A stretch of DNA of 64,000 bases, from NCBI GenBank assembly GCA_948146395.1, contig OX411543.1, forward strand, positions 33,437,058-33,501,057. The letters are read 5' to 3'. Of this stretch, positions 1-10,218 are shown piece after piece. Both the position numbers and the translations under genes were made by a program. The first letter of the stretch is position 1. Each line of letters starts with the position of its first letter. The notes under the pieces were generated by a model. The model made no database searches, was not told the origin of the DNA, and worked only from the letters and a program-made list of their open reading frames with translations. The DNA is from Fragum whitleyi (Eukaryota > Mollusca > Bivalvia > Cardiida > Cardiidae).

Positions 1-188
1 ATTACACGATCTATTTTTAGATCGTGTATTGTTTATCTCGCTATCGAAGTGAAATGTCATAAAGTAAAACAAATGATACACAAATAAACGACAACATTAA
101 AATTCGTAGAGGTACTTATGACAAAAAAGCTTGTTTCTGCCAAGTAAGTCTGTGTTTTGAAACGAAAACGGCGTGATCGGTCTTAGGA

Positions 189-1493
189 AATTATCGACCC
201 ATTAGTCTTACATCACAGGTTTGCAAAGTTCTGGAGTCTATTATACGCGAAGAAATTGTTTCTCACCTGAATGAACATGCATTGCTACTACAGTCTCAAC
301 ATGGTTTCACCAAAGGAAAATCTTGCCTTACTAATTTACTCACATTCTTTGAAGATATTACAAAAATAATTGACGAGGGGAAACCAATGGATATTATATA
401 CCTTGACTTTAGTAAGGCCTTTGATAAAGTGCCTCATCAAAGACTTATCAATAAAATTCTACGACATGGAATCTCTGGTGATGTAACCTCGTGGATTGCT
501 GAGTGGCTGAGGGGTCGACAACAGCGAGTCGTTTTAAATGGCGAAGAATCTTGTCTTGAAGAAGTCCTTTCTGGTGTACCCCAGGGATCGGTCCTGGGAC
601 CTACTTTATTCCTGATTTTCGTGAATGACATTGACAGTGTCATTAACAGCTTTATTCAGAAATTCGCTGATGACTGCAAGGTGTATCGCTCAGTACCATC
701 TGATAGTGAAATCTCTACTTTGCAAGATGATGTGGACAACCTCTGTAAATGGTCCGAGGAATGGCAAATGGTTTTTAATGTTAACAAATGCAAGACTGTA
801 CACATAGGTCACAATAATAGTAACCATGTGTATACCATGAACAATCAACAACTAGAAAATGTAACAGAAGAAACCGATTTAGGAATTATAATTTCAAACG
901 ACTTAAAGCCATCAAAGCAATGCGTAAGTGCAGCTAGAAAGGCAAATATGACTCTCGGAATGATTAAACGCCACATAATATCAAGAGACAAGCACACTAT
1001 TTTAAGACTGTATAAGGGACTTGTTAGACCAAAGCTTGAATATTGTATACAAGCCTGGAATCCTTCATTGAAAAAAGATATTGAACTTTTGGAACAAGTA
1101 CAACACAGAGCAACTAAACTCATACCAGAACTTTCCCATCTAACATATCACGACAGACTTAAAGAACTACATTTAACCACTCTTGAACTAAGAAGACACA
1201 GAGGAGATTTAATTGAAACATTCAAAATCCTTAAAGGTAAAGAAGGCGTCAACTGTGACCATTTCTTCACATATAATGTATCATCAACTAGAGGAAATTC
1301 TTTAAAACTAGCCAAACCACGTGCAATGTTAAATATCAGACAGCACTTCTTCAGCCAGAGAGTTATCAATGCCTGGAACAGACTTCCAGATTGTATTATT
1401 GAAAAAGACACAGTTAACGGTTTTAAAAATGCTTTGGACCCTTATCTTCAAGACGTTTATGGGGTTTCAATGACTAGGTCGATTAACCCCTAG
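189..1493 (+). CDS. Reverse transcriptase of a non-LTR retrotransposon (partial)
   Basis: The reading frame is open for 434 residues from the insertion boundary to TAG, with no native start; an in-frame TGA lies just upstream at 174-176 in the host repeat. The motifs fit a LINE reverse transcriptase: an N-terminal NYRPISLTS block at 189-215, YLDFSKAFDKVPH (motif A aspartate) near 399-437, SGVPQGSVLGP (motif B) near 570-602, and FADD (catalytic aspartates) at 663-674. A C-terminal region follows with the LRR/NAWNRLP motifs usual after the RT domain of CR1/jockey-type elements. The product would copy element RNA at nicked target DNA. This copy lacks the endonuclease and cannot be autonomous. 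The frame has no premature stop or frameshift. Assignment to the CR1/jockey group is from motif style; the exact clade is not resolved. Confidence 0.9.
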   Translation, partial: NYRPISLTSQVCKVLESIIREEIVSHLNEHALLLQSQHGFTKGKSCLTNLLTFFEDITKIIDEGKPMDIIYLDFSKAFDKVPHQRLINKILRHGISGDVTSWIAEWLRGRQQRVVLNGEESCLEEVLSGVPQGSVLGPTLFLIFVNDIDSVINSFIQKFADDCKVYRSVPSDSEISTLQDDVDNLCKWSEEWQMVFNVNKCKTVHIGHNNSNHVYTMNNQQLENVTEETDLGIIISNDLKPSKQCVSAARKANMTLGMIKRHIISRDKHTILRLYKGLVRPKLEYCIQAWNPSLKKDIELLEQVQHRATKLIPELSHLTYHDRLKELHLTTLELRRHRGDLIETFKILKGKEGVNCDHFFTYNVSSTRGNSLKLAKPRAMLNIRQHFFSQRVINAWNRLPDCIIEKDTVNGFKNALDPYLQDVYGVSMTRSINP

Positions 1494-1518
1494 GCCGCAC
1501 TCAATTGGTGTGGCTGCA

Positions 1519-1546
1519 GGTATAACAGGTATAACAGGTATAACAG
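1519..1546 (+). repeat. Three-copy 9-bp 3'-terminal repeat of the retrotransposon
   Basis: The unit GTATAACAG occurs three times in tandem directly before the right junction. It is absent from the empty paralogue at 57.3 kb, so it belongs to the inserted element. Confidence 0.8.
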
Positions 1547-2031
1547 TTGAGAGGGTTGCTTGACGGTCTTCGTCGACCTGCTGTTTTCTAAGTTTACGTC
1601 GGCACAGAATCAGAACTGCATGCTTGTTATCGTAAATTCTTTCTTAATCTATAATAGATTGAATAGAAATGTTGCGTTGATGATCGAGAACTAGGTTAAT
1701 TCGAGTTCCTACAACACAGGACTTGCAGATCGAAGTTCGGGGGTTTCCCGAAAGACCTATTGCATTTTATACAGAAATAAAGTGCAATGGATTTCCCCAC
1801 GTGATGCGATTTGAACCAATCAGAATTCTTAATTTTATTGGATTGCAATTATAATCAAAATATTTGGAACAAATTGCAGCTGAATAATTGTTCATAAACA
1901 CAGTGTTGCTTACTTTGAATGATGCGTTTACTTTTACTAATCCACAGTCTCAATAATTTGGGATTAGTAATGATCATTTGAAGGCCTTTAGAATTATCAA
2001 AACATTTTTGATTTGTTCATTAGATATATCT

Positions 2032-2151
2032 TGCGTTCAGGATTACAAAACGGTGCAAACTGTTTGCCATTAATAAACCGCTTTGTAAAACGTGCAGAGC
2101 GGGGTAAAATTGGTAATCACTTTGAAACCGGTTTGTCATCCCGAACGCAGG
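2032..2151. repeat. Palindrome family P, diverged copy
   Basis: It starts with TGCGTTCAGGAT and ends with ATCCCGAACGCAG. Internal blocks AAAACGGTGCAAAC and GCGGGGTAAAATTGG identify the family. The arms are more diverged than in the 51.8-kb copy. Confidence 0.7.
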
Positions 2152-2664
2152 ACAGGTTTGTCTTAAAAAAACTATATTTGGTGTAAATTGTTAAACTTTG
2201 CTTCACAATTTTGGCTTTAGATACCGACAAGGGAATTCTGAGTTATCCATTTAGGCTATAATTTGGGTTCATTGACCTGAAATTGACCCCTGTCATTGAA
2301 ATGAATGAAATTGTTATACGTGTAGTTTTTTGCTTGGCTTTGCACGTGCTTTCACAAGAACAATTTGTGTACTATTTTGAATTTAAGATATATTTTGTCA
2401 ACTTCTATTCCATGTCTGTAATCTATCTCTTACTTAAAACTTAAGTAAAATAATCTTTCATAATTATGTCTTTTTAATAAACTACTAACTTATATATCAC
2501 ATTGGATGATGGCATGTCCCTGAAAAAATTATTCATGACCCTTTTTAGGCATATTTTACACAAATGTATCCTCGGATGCCCTAGTGTATCCCTATTTACT
2601 ATGTTATAACGATAAAGCGAAGGAAACAGGGAGAGCTAGGAGTAATTGGGGATGATACACTTAC

Positions 2665-2773
2665 CTCACACAGATGAAGCTTACACCTCATACCCAACTG
2701 TTTATAGTTGATAAAAGTATTATCACGAAGTAACAAATGCGCCGTGTTAAAATCCGCCTTTGCCTCCTCTAAT
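2665..2773 (-). CDS. NCF2-like: p67phox-like exon 3
   Basis: This 109-nt exon follows acceptor TTTCAG and ends at donor GAG|GTAAGTG. The first base completes Arg90, then 36 codons follow and it ends in phase 0. LLLRDNTFINYKQLG matches the Rac-contact loop between TPRs. No next exon is recognised between here and position 1. Confidence 0.88.
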
Positions 2774-5700
2774 CTGAAACGATAAGAGACATAATAGTTA
2801 ATTAAACATAACTAGTTTAATACACACGGGCGTATCTAGGACTTTGAAATTTATACGCACTCAGAAGGAGACAACTAAGAATATATAGAATTAAGGCGGT
2901 ATGAGGACTGTGAAAGATGAATGTTCTTCGTCCGCTCCCTTTTTATGATTTGGGCATTGGTGAATAATCAAAGCATCGTAACTACAGCTTGAATAAGCTG
3001 TAGTTTCGATGGTGTGATCATTCATCAATGATATTTTCCAACAGAGGTTTATTTCTTTTATGCGCTTGCGTGCATTGAGTAATGGGAGTTACGCCCTTGA
3101 TACAGGCACCATTATTGTTAAAAAAAATAACTGGTTAGGCATGCATCTTAGTTGATATAGTCCGTTTGATTTCATTGGGTATGGTCATATGGGACGCGGT
3201 ATCGATCAAGGTTAATCATGTTCCAATTCAAACAACCTCGTTTTCGTCACTAGTGACGTTTATTTTACTTTTCGTCCTGGATCGATTGATTCTGATCCCG
3301 GCTCAGACCGGTGTTCCAAGTGACGTCAAAAGTAGTGCACAATCAGTATCATTCAAAAATCTTGTAATTCTTTACATTAATTAAAATAACTTATGTTTTG
3401 TATTTGTTAATATCTTAAATCTTTATTAATTCTTAATACCTTTCTAAAAGTTTTTCTTTTGAGAATAAATTGGTTTATGAAAATTCAGTTCGTAAACCAA
3501 TTTATAGTAACGTTTTGGAAGCCTAAAAGTTGAGTATTGCTTTTGGCGGCCATCTTTGATTTATGCTTATTGGTTTAGTTGCCCAAGATTGAAAATTTTG
3601 CAACCAAAATAGATTTATATAGAGGAGTATGTCAAATCTTTATCTTAAACGCAGTACACAGCTGTTTTTTGAAGATTTCATGCAATCAGTCTTCAAGTAT
3701 TGCAGCCGGTTAGCATCTTAGATTTAGTACCTTTACTGTATTAAAGACTAAAAGTTACTTCAGTTTTGGTTTGTATTGCCCACGATGAAAACCCCACATA
3801 GTTGTAGTTTGTAAATGAATTTATGAGAATATTTTGAAAACGGTATGTTTGAGCGATTAGCGGCCATCTTTGTATTGTGTTGGTTGTGTGAGTTGCCTAA
3901 GGCAGCCAATCTGGCAACAAAGCTAGATTTGTTCTAGAATATCAGTAGAAGGTAACAAAAGAACAAAACCATTGTATTCGACATTTCTAGAAAGTAGCAT
4001 AATGCTTTCAGTACACAGATTGTTAATTAACCCTTTCCTGTTTTACAAAATTTTGGACCTGTCCAAATTCAAAGGTTTTGCAGACGAAAATTTAAAGTGG
4101 ATTTAATTTGAATAATAACCATTCGGAAGGGTAGAAAATAGTGTGGAAAAAGAAGAAAATGCTTATCAGGAGCAATTTCTTCTTTTTTCACAATGTTTTC
4201 TCAACCATAAAATCACAGACACGTAAAAAGCAGGGATTAAACAGCAAAGGGTTAATTTGATGATGTAAATCGAATTCCACTATCGAATTATTGTTTTTGG
4301 AATTAATGATTTAATTATGACTGTCCGGTAAGAATTGCTTTATCGGAGTTTGTTTGTAAGTAATGAGAACCATGATATCGTCGCACTGATATGATAATTT
4401 TCTAACCGGCATTTTCTTAATTGAGAGAAAGTTGGGAGATGTAAATTGTCATGTTCACTTTAGCTGAGCACGGTCGGGTTTTGGACTTTCATCAAACAGC
4501 AATGATACTTGTGTTGAAGGAAATTCTCAATTAACTTTTGCCAGCAACAAATGAACTAAAAAACAAAAAAAAGAAAAAGAAACATCACCGAATTGCCTTA
4601 CCGACAAGCACCACTCTATCAGGTACAACAAGAGGCAAATATATCAGTTATATACTCTAACACATACCTTCTTTCATCTAAGAACAAGACTCCTCTCTGG
4701 AAAAATGCTATTGCCGAGTGCGCATTTTTCTCAACTGACTTCGTTAAATACTGAAAATAAAACAAGCAAGAGACGTGATAACCCTTACAGTTCATTTGAC
4801 AAAATTATTAATACTGGACATAATGAAAGTCAAACAGAGCGACCAGGATTAACAATAAACGCCCCCCCCTCCTCATCCCATCATGTTTTACTAAACGTTG
4901 GTATTATAGGGTGGTATAAGGTGTTTTGTGGACATCTAAGTTTGTAAATATAATACATGTACCCATAAGTCAAATCTGGACTCACATCAGTTTTACGAAG
5001 CTCTTTAAATATGGAAAAATTCAACCAATGCTAAATAAAGGATTCTTAGAAAAAGAAAGACTCAAAAAATCAAAGCGGGGTATAATTTGAAAAATGTTTG
5101 TACCGTTTTGTGAACTGAACGCTGGGCTAGTCATTGACAGGCTCAATACTAGCTGTCACGTCACCAACAATTAAAAGATCGCTGCCGTCAATCAAACAAT
5201 ATCAAAGAACAACCAAAACACTTATTTGAGCCTGTGCGTGACATTTCCAACAATTTGAAATGTACGTGAGAGGCAAACATTGAGTAGCATAGACAGTCAC
5301 ATACTGCACATGTAAAGCTACCTGATTGCCTACAGATACTTTTAGACCTTATCTATCCACTAAGTGCATAGTAAAGACTCTGGTCAGACTGTGCGGGTGC
5401 ACAGGCTGGTCAGAGTCTTTGCTTTGCGCATATTTGAAATTGTTGGAAATCTCACGCACAGGCTCATTTATAATGAGATGGTTGTTGAACATCTTTTTCA
5501 AACACTTTTAAAAACCTGTTTAATGACGTCATTTTCGGTAATTTTAGATACTGCAAATTAAACAATTTTAGACCAAAATTATATCAAAGAATTCGCAGAC
5601 GTTAATCAAATGTACGTTAAAATTGAAAAGAGAAGACTGCAAAATATTGAATACAACATTAGGAAAAATGGAGACATTGTTTGACACAAGCAACTTTTCG

Positions 5701-7649
5701 CTTTTTCTCAATGTTTTCCCTCTTACACGTTATTCCTTTCTGTGCAAAAAATCTCGGTTTGTGGGAGAATTGTAACACAAACAGGTCATAGCATTTATTT
5801 CGTTTTTGAAAACAACATATTTTCCTTGTTTTACGAATAACAAATATTTTTTTCAAGAACTGGATATTAAGTCTATTGTCATTGTCATGGTCATTTAGTA
5901 AGGTTTTCCTAGAGAACGGACAATATATTTTGCAGATAAATGGCGTATTTATACCTGAGTTATTACGTTTCAGAGATAAATGGGTGGGGCTAGCGACCCA
6001 TCAGTCAAAAAACCAAACATGCGAAACAAAAATCCATTGAAAACTTTGAAATTCACATTTTTTCATTTATTTGAGTTGACTATAAAATATTGTGACATTA
6101 AATTCAAAAGCCCCATGTCAGTTTTTTTGGTAAATGCCCATTTAGAACACTATTTATATGTAATTTTGCATTGGTTTTTAAATATCCGCGCACTTTAAAG
6201 TTTTTGGGGACAGTTAGGAACATCGTGAAATTGACCGATCAAAACCATTCTAAATTGCCCGCCCTGTGCTCCATTCATTCTTTCCGGACACTCAATCAAA
6301 ATACCAAAAATTGATCCAAAATCGTTAAAAACATTTCTTAATCGACTAAAACGATATTTTCATTTAAATTTATCAAATTTTTCCACATTTTGTTTTAGCT
6401 GGTTTAAATTGTAAAGCGTCTGGGTTGTTCACAAAGACACAAATCGGAAAGTATGTAGATTTTTGAAAGGGAGGTAATAAATATCGCTAATTTCATCCTA
6501 GTTGGACGAAATTAGCGATATTGTGTTACCTCCCTACAATTTCGTACAAGACTCGCTCTGCATGCATGTACACTGATATAGTTCAACCGTGGTATACAAA
6601 AACGCGGGAAATTGTGGAAAAGCCAGAAGTAGGGGTGGACTAACCCGAAATTTATCAAGCGTGAGATAACGGTACTTAATTACAAATGTAATCACGTATA
6701 TATAGATCGAGTAAAGACACTCATCAAGAAAAACATTTTTTTTTTCTCCCAATAGATATTCAATGCCTTTTGACGTTTCAATTTTAGTTTCTTCATGATG
6801 AAGTCGATTTCGAAAGCATGTTACTTTTACGCTATGACACATGAAGTTTACAGATGTATTTCAAAGGATGTTTAGAAAACCAGTAGTTTTGTGTTTCTGT
6901 GATCCTTCAGTATAGTTGAAAAACCGTGACAGCAAAAAATTCGTTGGTCCAAATTCACCGATATTAAACTCGTCGAAAGTTTGTTTATAAACATTCAGAT
7001 AGCATGCTTTACCTATAGATAATGAGCAAGGAACTATGTTTATAACTTTTGTGCAAAGTATTTCCCCAAAATACGGCATTAAAAGTGAGGGGTAATAATT
7101 TTAATTGATACTATTGAATTACAAGATATGAACAAATATTCTTTTTTCTTTTAAGTGAGATACTAACTTAAAGTCTGATGTCACTTCTGTGCGTACCTGC
7201 CTAGCCTTTTCATAGTATTACTAGGGGGTTAGGAATAAACTATACGAAAGAAATCCTTGCCATGCGATCAGGATGCAAAAACATTGTCTAAAGTTGACTC
7301 ATGCGCAAAGTAGGGTAACATTTTGAAACGTAAGACAACGTTTCAAAATGTTACCATACTTTCACATCAGTGCATATGAAAATATTCACCATTGCTATAA
7401 CGTTTTGCGAAAGTCGTCAACTTAAACGCATGGCTGCCGTTCTTCGTTCATGAGATGTCATACCTTTACAGCTTCTATTGGTTGATTCAGTTTAATATGA
7501 GCACACGCCATGTTATACAGAATTCGGCCTGATTTTTCTTCAATCTGATGGTACAGTTCCAAACATTTGACGTAATTTCCTGATTCATGCGACATCACAG
7601 CGTTCGTCCAAAACGTCATCACGTCTTTTGTTGTTTGCTTCGAATCCAT
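2665..7649 (-). CDS. NCF2-like: p67phox-like NADPH oxidase activator, 5' coding part (3 exons)
   Basis: The join on the minus strand is 7649-7464, 4750-4668 and 2773-2665, giving 126 residues; the gene runs off the left edge. The conceptual protein is collinear with the TPR domain of p67phox/NOXA1. Start MDSKQTT..., exon 1 ILYNMACAHIKLNQ, exon 2 AIAFFQRGVLF, exon 3 RDNTFINYKQLG. In p67phox this domain binds Rac-GTP and helps switch on NOX-type oxidases at membranes. Counterparts of human Arg38, His69, Arg102 and Asn104, known Rac-contact positions, appear as Arg42, His73, Arg106 and Asn108; the Asp108 position is Asn112. All splice sites are GT/AG and the phases match exactly, including an Arg codon split between exons 2 and 3. 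The activation, SH3 and PB1 regions would lie further left. NCF2 and NOXA1 cannot be told apart from this part. Confidence 0.88.
2956..3029. repeat. Imperfect palindrome
   Basis: It lies in intron 2 of the p67phox-like gene. ATTGGTGAATAATCA pairs with TGATCATTCATCAAT, and the inner stem ACTACAGCTT/AAGCTGTAGT encloses GAAT. The inner stem resembles the hairpin of family C elements (47.2 kb), so this may be a decayed relative. Confidence 0.6.
3465..3505. repeat. Short hairpin
   Basis: ATAAATTGGTTTA pairs with TAAACCAATTTAT around a short loop, within intron 2 of the p67phox-like gene. Confidence 0.6.
3507..4020 (+). repeat. Degenerate tandem duplication, about 312-bp period
   Basis: Two diverged direct copies share the markers GGCGGCCATCTTTG / AGCGGCCATCTTTG, the following GTTGCC...GCAACMAA, and the terminal marker CAGTACACAG, each about 310 bp apart. 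The second copy runs directly into the TTAA-flanked MITE. No coding is seen. Confidence 0.55.
4027..4255. mobile_element. piggyBac-like MITE (TTAA target sites), copy 1
   Basis: The 221-bp body at 4031-4251 begins CCCTTTCCTGTTTTAC and ends AAACAGCAAAGGG, with TTAA on both sides. Exact TTAA duplication with CCC...GGG ends is the signature of piggyBac-type transposition. It has no coding capacity. The copy at 54866-55086 has exactly the same length and is inverted. An internal stem pairs AAGAAGAAAATGCT with AGCAATTTCTTCTT. Confidence 0.8.
4668..4750 (-). CDS. NCF2-like: p67phox-like exon 2
   Basis: This 83-nt exon follows a good acceptor (TTTATTTTCAG) and ends at AAGAAG|GTATGTG. It encodes residues 63-89 plus two bases of codon 90. 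The segment HSAIAFFQRGVLFLDE carries the conserved His and FQRG of the second TPR. Confidence 0.88.
5071..5127. repeat. Palindrome family P, half copy
   Basis: Only the right arm is present: CAAAGCGGGGTATAATT, ACCGTTTTGTGAACTGAACGC and GGGCTAG. Confidence 0.65.
5228..5465. mobile_element. TIR MITE (GAGCCTGTGCGTGAC family), copy 1
   Basis: The terminal inverted repeats GAGCCTGTGCGTGACATTTC and its complement reach AAATTGTTGGAAA on the right. They are flanked by ATTT at 5224-5227 and 5466-5469, a probable target duplication. An internal stem AAGACTCTGGTCAG...CTGGTCAGAGTCTT lies near the right end. The copy at 44173-44403 is in the other orientation. It has no coding capacity and lies in intron 1 of the p67phox-like gene. 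Confidence 0.75.
5466..6207. other. Intronic sequence, no feature recognised
   Basis: AT-rich unique sequence in intron 1 of the p67phox-like gene. I see no exon, element end or strong inverted repeat. Confidence 0.5.
6208..6545. mobile_element. Foldback family A, copy (right end missing)
   Basis: It starts ACAGTTAGGAACATCGTGAAA and contains the family hairpin: AGGGAGGTAATAAATATCGC and CGATATTGTGTTACCTCCCT bracket ATTTCATCC...GGACGAAAT. The right third of the element is absent. It lies in intron 1. Confidence 0.7.
7263..7436. repeat. Palindrome-P-like remnant with a perfect inner hairpin
   Basis: The outer markers ATGCGATCAGGATGCAAAA and AACTTAAACGCATGGCTG resemble family P ends. Inside, GGTAACATTTTGAAACGT (7314-7331) pairs with ACGTTTCAAAATGTTACC (7338-7355). 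It abuts exon 1 of the p67phox-like gene on the intron side. Confidence 0.5.
7464..7649 (-). CDS. NCF2-like: p67phox-like exon 1 (start codon)
   Basis: This exon carries 62 codons from ATG to a phase-0 donor (AAAG|GTATGA). An in-frame TGA lies five codons upstream at 7662-7664, so this is the first available ATG. The peptide contains the first TPR helices, with W14, G24, R42 and N46 at conserved spacing. Confidence 0.9.
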
Positions 7650-8160
7650 TATATACGCTAATCAATAAAAGTTCTACTTGTGCTTTCCAATCAATCCAGC
7701 GTCACAGTTCCTTTGGTTCACACCTTCTTTGTGTTTGGTACAATTCAATTGTTTTGTATACTGATGAAAAAATGCTAGATGAGCCATTGTCTTATCTAAC
7801 CACTATCTTGCTGAATCTATTTTTTAAACAATTTGACATTATTTGACACATTTCCTTTTGTCTTGCTAATCCCCCCGCCACACACACACTCAATGATTAA
7901 GTTGAAATCAGGCAATCCATCTGTGCAGGCTGGCCATAATGTACACAGTAAACAGCCAAAGCTTTGTCTTCAACAGGAAAATGTCGCTGTAATATAGATA
8001 CTGAAGAATAATTGAATGACCAAAAGTCAAATATGTCATTAACATTGACCTTTGATCACTCACTTAAACTTCTGCATCTATAATGATATTCGGTGGAAAT
8101 AAAATGTAACCCCCCCCCCCCCCCCCAGCACACACACCAAATAGTTAGTTGCATTTGCCA
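7650..8160. other. Region upstream of the p67phox-like start; poly(C) tract
   Basis: This stretch must hold the 5' UTR and probably the promoter of the minus-strand gene, but no TATA box or other core element is convincing. A pure C run lies at about 8110-8126, followed by ACACACACC. The region ends where a palindrome P copy begins at 8161. Confidence 0.4.
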
Positions 8161-8286
8161 TGCGTTCAGGATAAAACGGTGTTATAAGTTTGTCAATTTT
8201 ACCCCGCGTTGCACGCACGCAAATGCACGCGCAAAGCGGGGTAAAATTGGCAAACTGTTTGCACCGTTTTGTCATCCTGAACGCAG
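8161..8286. repeat. Palindrome family P, full copy
   Basis: It runs from TGCGTTCAGGATAAAACGG to CCGTTTTGTCATCCTGAACGCA, with the centre at GCACGCACGCAAATGCACGCGC. Both arms carry the variant ATTTTACCCCGC / GCGGGGTAAAAT, unlike the TATACC variant in other copies. Short open frames on both strands here are a by-product of the palindrome. Confidence 0.85.
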
Positions 8287-8879
8287 GATTCAATTCGACT
8301 GCTTCGAAGATACCCTCTTATCCCATCATTTACAGTAATTTGAAGAGTAAGACGAAGGGGTGCACGACTGGGCGTTACTGGTTGTATTACCGGATCGATT
8401 TAGTGAGCAAGATTAAGTATTCTGCAAAGAGGGCAGATAAAGGTCAAATTGAGTCCACCATAACGATAAGCTTTCATAAATGGTAAACGTTTATTTTTCG
8501 TGTTATACAAATCATGATACAGATTGTGAATACTAAAATTTGTCCTAATATCGCGATAGAGGTGGAATCGTATTGGAGATTCTCCGAGAATGTTTTTTTT
8601 ATATTTAAAGCTATCTTAAGTGCTATTTTAATGAAACGTATTTTGAATGGGTTTTCGTTGAACCCTTGGGTAAATTGATCGCAAAATTTCAAGTAGGCTT
8701 ACACTTTAATATTTACCATGCAATCAAGCATGTGTTGACCTGATATCACCTGTCTGATAACTTAACATGATATCAGACAGTCTATTTTCAGGAACAATTT
8801 GCTTACACTTTCACCTGAATTTCTTTGATTTTTAAGAGATTAATATGTTTAAGCACTGAAAATTGATTGAAGATAAATA
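8287..8879. other. No feature recognised
   Basis: AT-rich unique sequence. The only structure is a weak inverted pair around TGATATCACCTGTCTGATA at 8737-8780. Confidence 0.4.
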
Positions 8880-9020
8880 TAACATGTAAGTGTCTTAAAA
8901 TATCAATGCAAACTGATCTCGGTTGCGAGAAATTATCATGCCTCGGCAGAGCCTCGTCAAATTCTCCCAAACTCGACCAGATACAGTGTTACATCGATAT
9001 TTTAAGACAATAGCATGTTA
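8880..9020. mobile_element. Small foldback element
   Basis: TAACATGTAAGTGTCTTAAA at the left pairs with TTTTAAGACAATAGCATGTTA at the right, so the 141-bp segment could be a MITE. No target duplication is clear and no other copy is seen in the window. Confidence 0.5.
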
Positions 9021-9089
9021 TTCTCTAATTACCCGCTAAATTACTTGTACATAACCTAAAAATGCTATTAGTTTCCCTAATTTAAGAAG

Positions 9090-9236
9090 GCGTGTCCAAT
9101 TGGACGAAATCATCGGTTATTTTTTATCTTCTATTGAAAGCGTTTAATTCACGCTCAAACCTCATTCAATTTTCGTCCGGATATCATTAAAAAATGTTCA
9201 CCTTGTCAATTTCAGGATGTTCTTAACTGTAATCCT
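9090..9236. mobile_element. Foldback family A, right-end fragment
   Basis: It contains GTCCAATTGGACGAAAT, then CACGCTCAAACCTCATTCAATTT and the terminal GTCAATTTCAGGATGTTCTT AACTGTA, matching the right end of family A. Confidence 0.6.
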
Positions 9237-9921
9237 ATCATGGATTCCCATATGCAGATGCATCAGGTTTAATCGATTTAACCTCCATTTCTACATTGTG
9301 TCGTTTGGATTCAAATTGACCATCTATATATCTTTTATTTACCACATTATGCCTTTCCATCAACTATAGGACTATATAAGCAAAGCTAGATAAGAAAAAA
9401 ATCATTTTCTCTTAATTTAAGTACTTCCAATCATATTCTTGGCGCTTATCCAAAATTATAAGTTGCCACCCGAAAGTATTTTATTCAAAACTCTTTTTAA
9501 ATGAACCACATACATAATACGTTAACCTTACACTTTTTAAAACACACTGTCAATGAACATAAGTCCGGAAGGTTTCAAATTCTTTAGCCCCACAATGTTC
9601 TAATTTTTGTCAATAAATCCGATATTGCTCTTACCATTTAACTAAAAAACATTACCCTTACGAATCTTGTGTTTTCGAAGCCGGATTGTTTAAAAAGGGT
9701 AGCTTACTTCTTTGGGAGTTGAAAATTTATCGACCCCGGAGAGACTGCTCTGACTTCAATCGGGAACCCTCGGCGATTCTACGGAATAGACATCGGGAAT
9801 AATACGGGCTCTGCCATGAAAGCGCGTCAGTTCGCACGCGGGTTTATATGACGTCACAAACATCAACGATCCCGCAAAGGATGACATTGCATAAAACAAA
9901 AACAAACGAAAGAATAAAAGT

Positions 9922-10200
9922 GGGCATATTATAGCTTGATAACAAAACGCAGTGTTTGACTGCGTTTTGTTTTCAAATTATAATATACCCAAAAGTTCTC
10001 CATAGACGATCGGAAAGAATTTAGAAAATGGGATTTTCTTCAAGGGTATTAAATAACCGAAGTACCACCTGAAGCCGAATTACCTAAAAAATGACACAAA
10101 ATTACTACACTTGCGTCCGAGGTACTTTCCAGTTTACGGAAAAGTCCGAGCAATGTTCCGAATGCTCTGACTTCACAGAATGACCATGAACGAACCTTTT
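9922..10200. repeat. Hairpin repeat, shared with 43.0-43.2 kb
   Basis: A 69-bp near-perfect hairpin (GGGCATATTATAGCTTGATA at 9922 pairs with the complement ending at 9990) has ACAAAACGCAGT next to the loop. The downstream flank (CATAGACGATC, ACTACACTTGCGTCCGAGGTACTTTCC, AAAAGTCCGAG) recurs inverted at 43035-43225. It is an unidentified family without coding capacity. Confidence 0.6.
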
Positions 10201-10218
10201 CGCATTAAAGATGTTTTG

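Larger units (their letters stand above)
187..1546 (+). mobile_element. 5'-truncated CR1/jockey-like non-LTR retrotransposon
   Basis: This is a 1360-bp insertion. Both boundaries are fixed by comparison with the empty paralogue at 57110-57612, where the sequence runs CTTAG|CTGAGAGGG without interruption. The copy enters within the reverse transcriptase domain (first element codon at 189), so the endonuclease and any ORF1 are missing, as expected for incomplete target-primed reverse transcription. After the stop codon at 1491-1493 there is a short 3' UTR and three copies of a 9-bp unit (GTATAACAG type). Short 3'-terminal repeats are known in CR1-like elements. There is no poly(A) tail and no clear long target-site duplication. 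The open frame suggests a fairly recent insertion. Confidence 0.85.
1..1857. repeat. Repeat copy split by a retrotransposon
   Basis: Bases 1-186 and 1547-1857 together match the continuous segment 57110-57612 in the same order, interrupted only by the retrotransposon at 187-1546. A short hairpin lies at the left end (ACACGATCT at 4-12 pairs with AGATCGTGT at 19-27). Another short inverted repeat, near 1760-1795, pairs ATTGCATTTTAT with ATAAAGTGCAAT. The family is unidentified and no coding capacity is seen in the host repeat. Confidence 0.75.

Noticed and set aside
437..1411. Several antisense and shifted frames inside the retrotransposon
   Set aside because: Shadows of the reverse transcriptase frame, which has clear RT motifs.
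8078..8486. Overlapping frames on both strands
   Set aside because: They lie across a family P palindrome and mirror each other; no independent coding signal.
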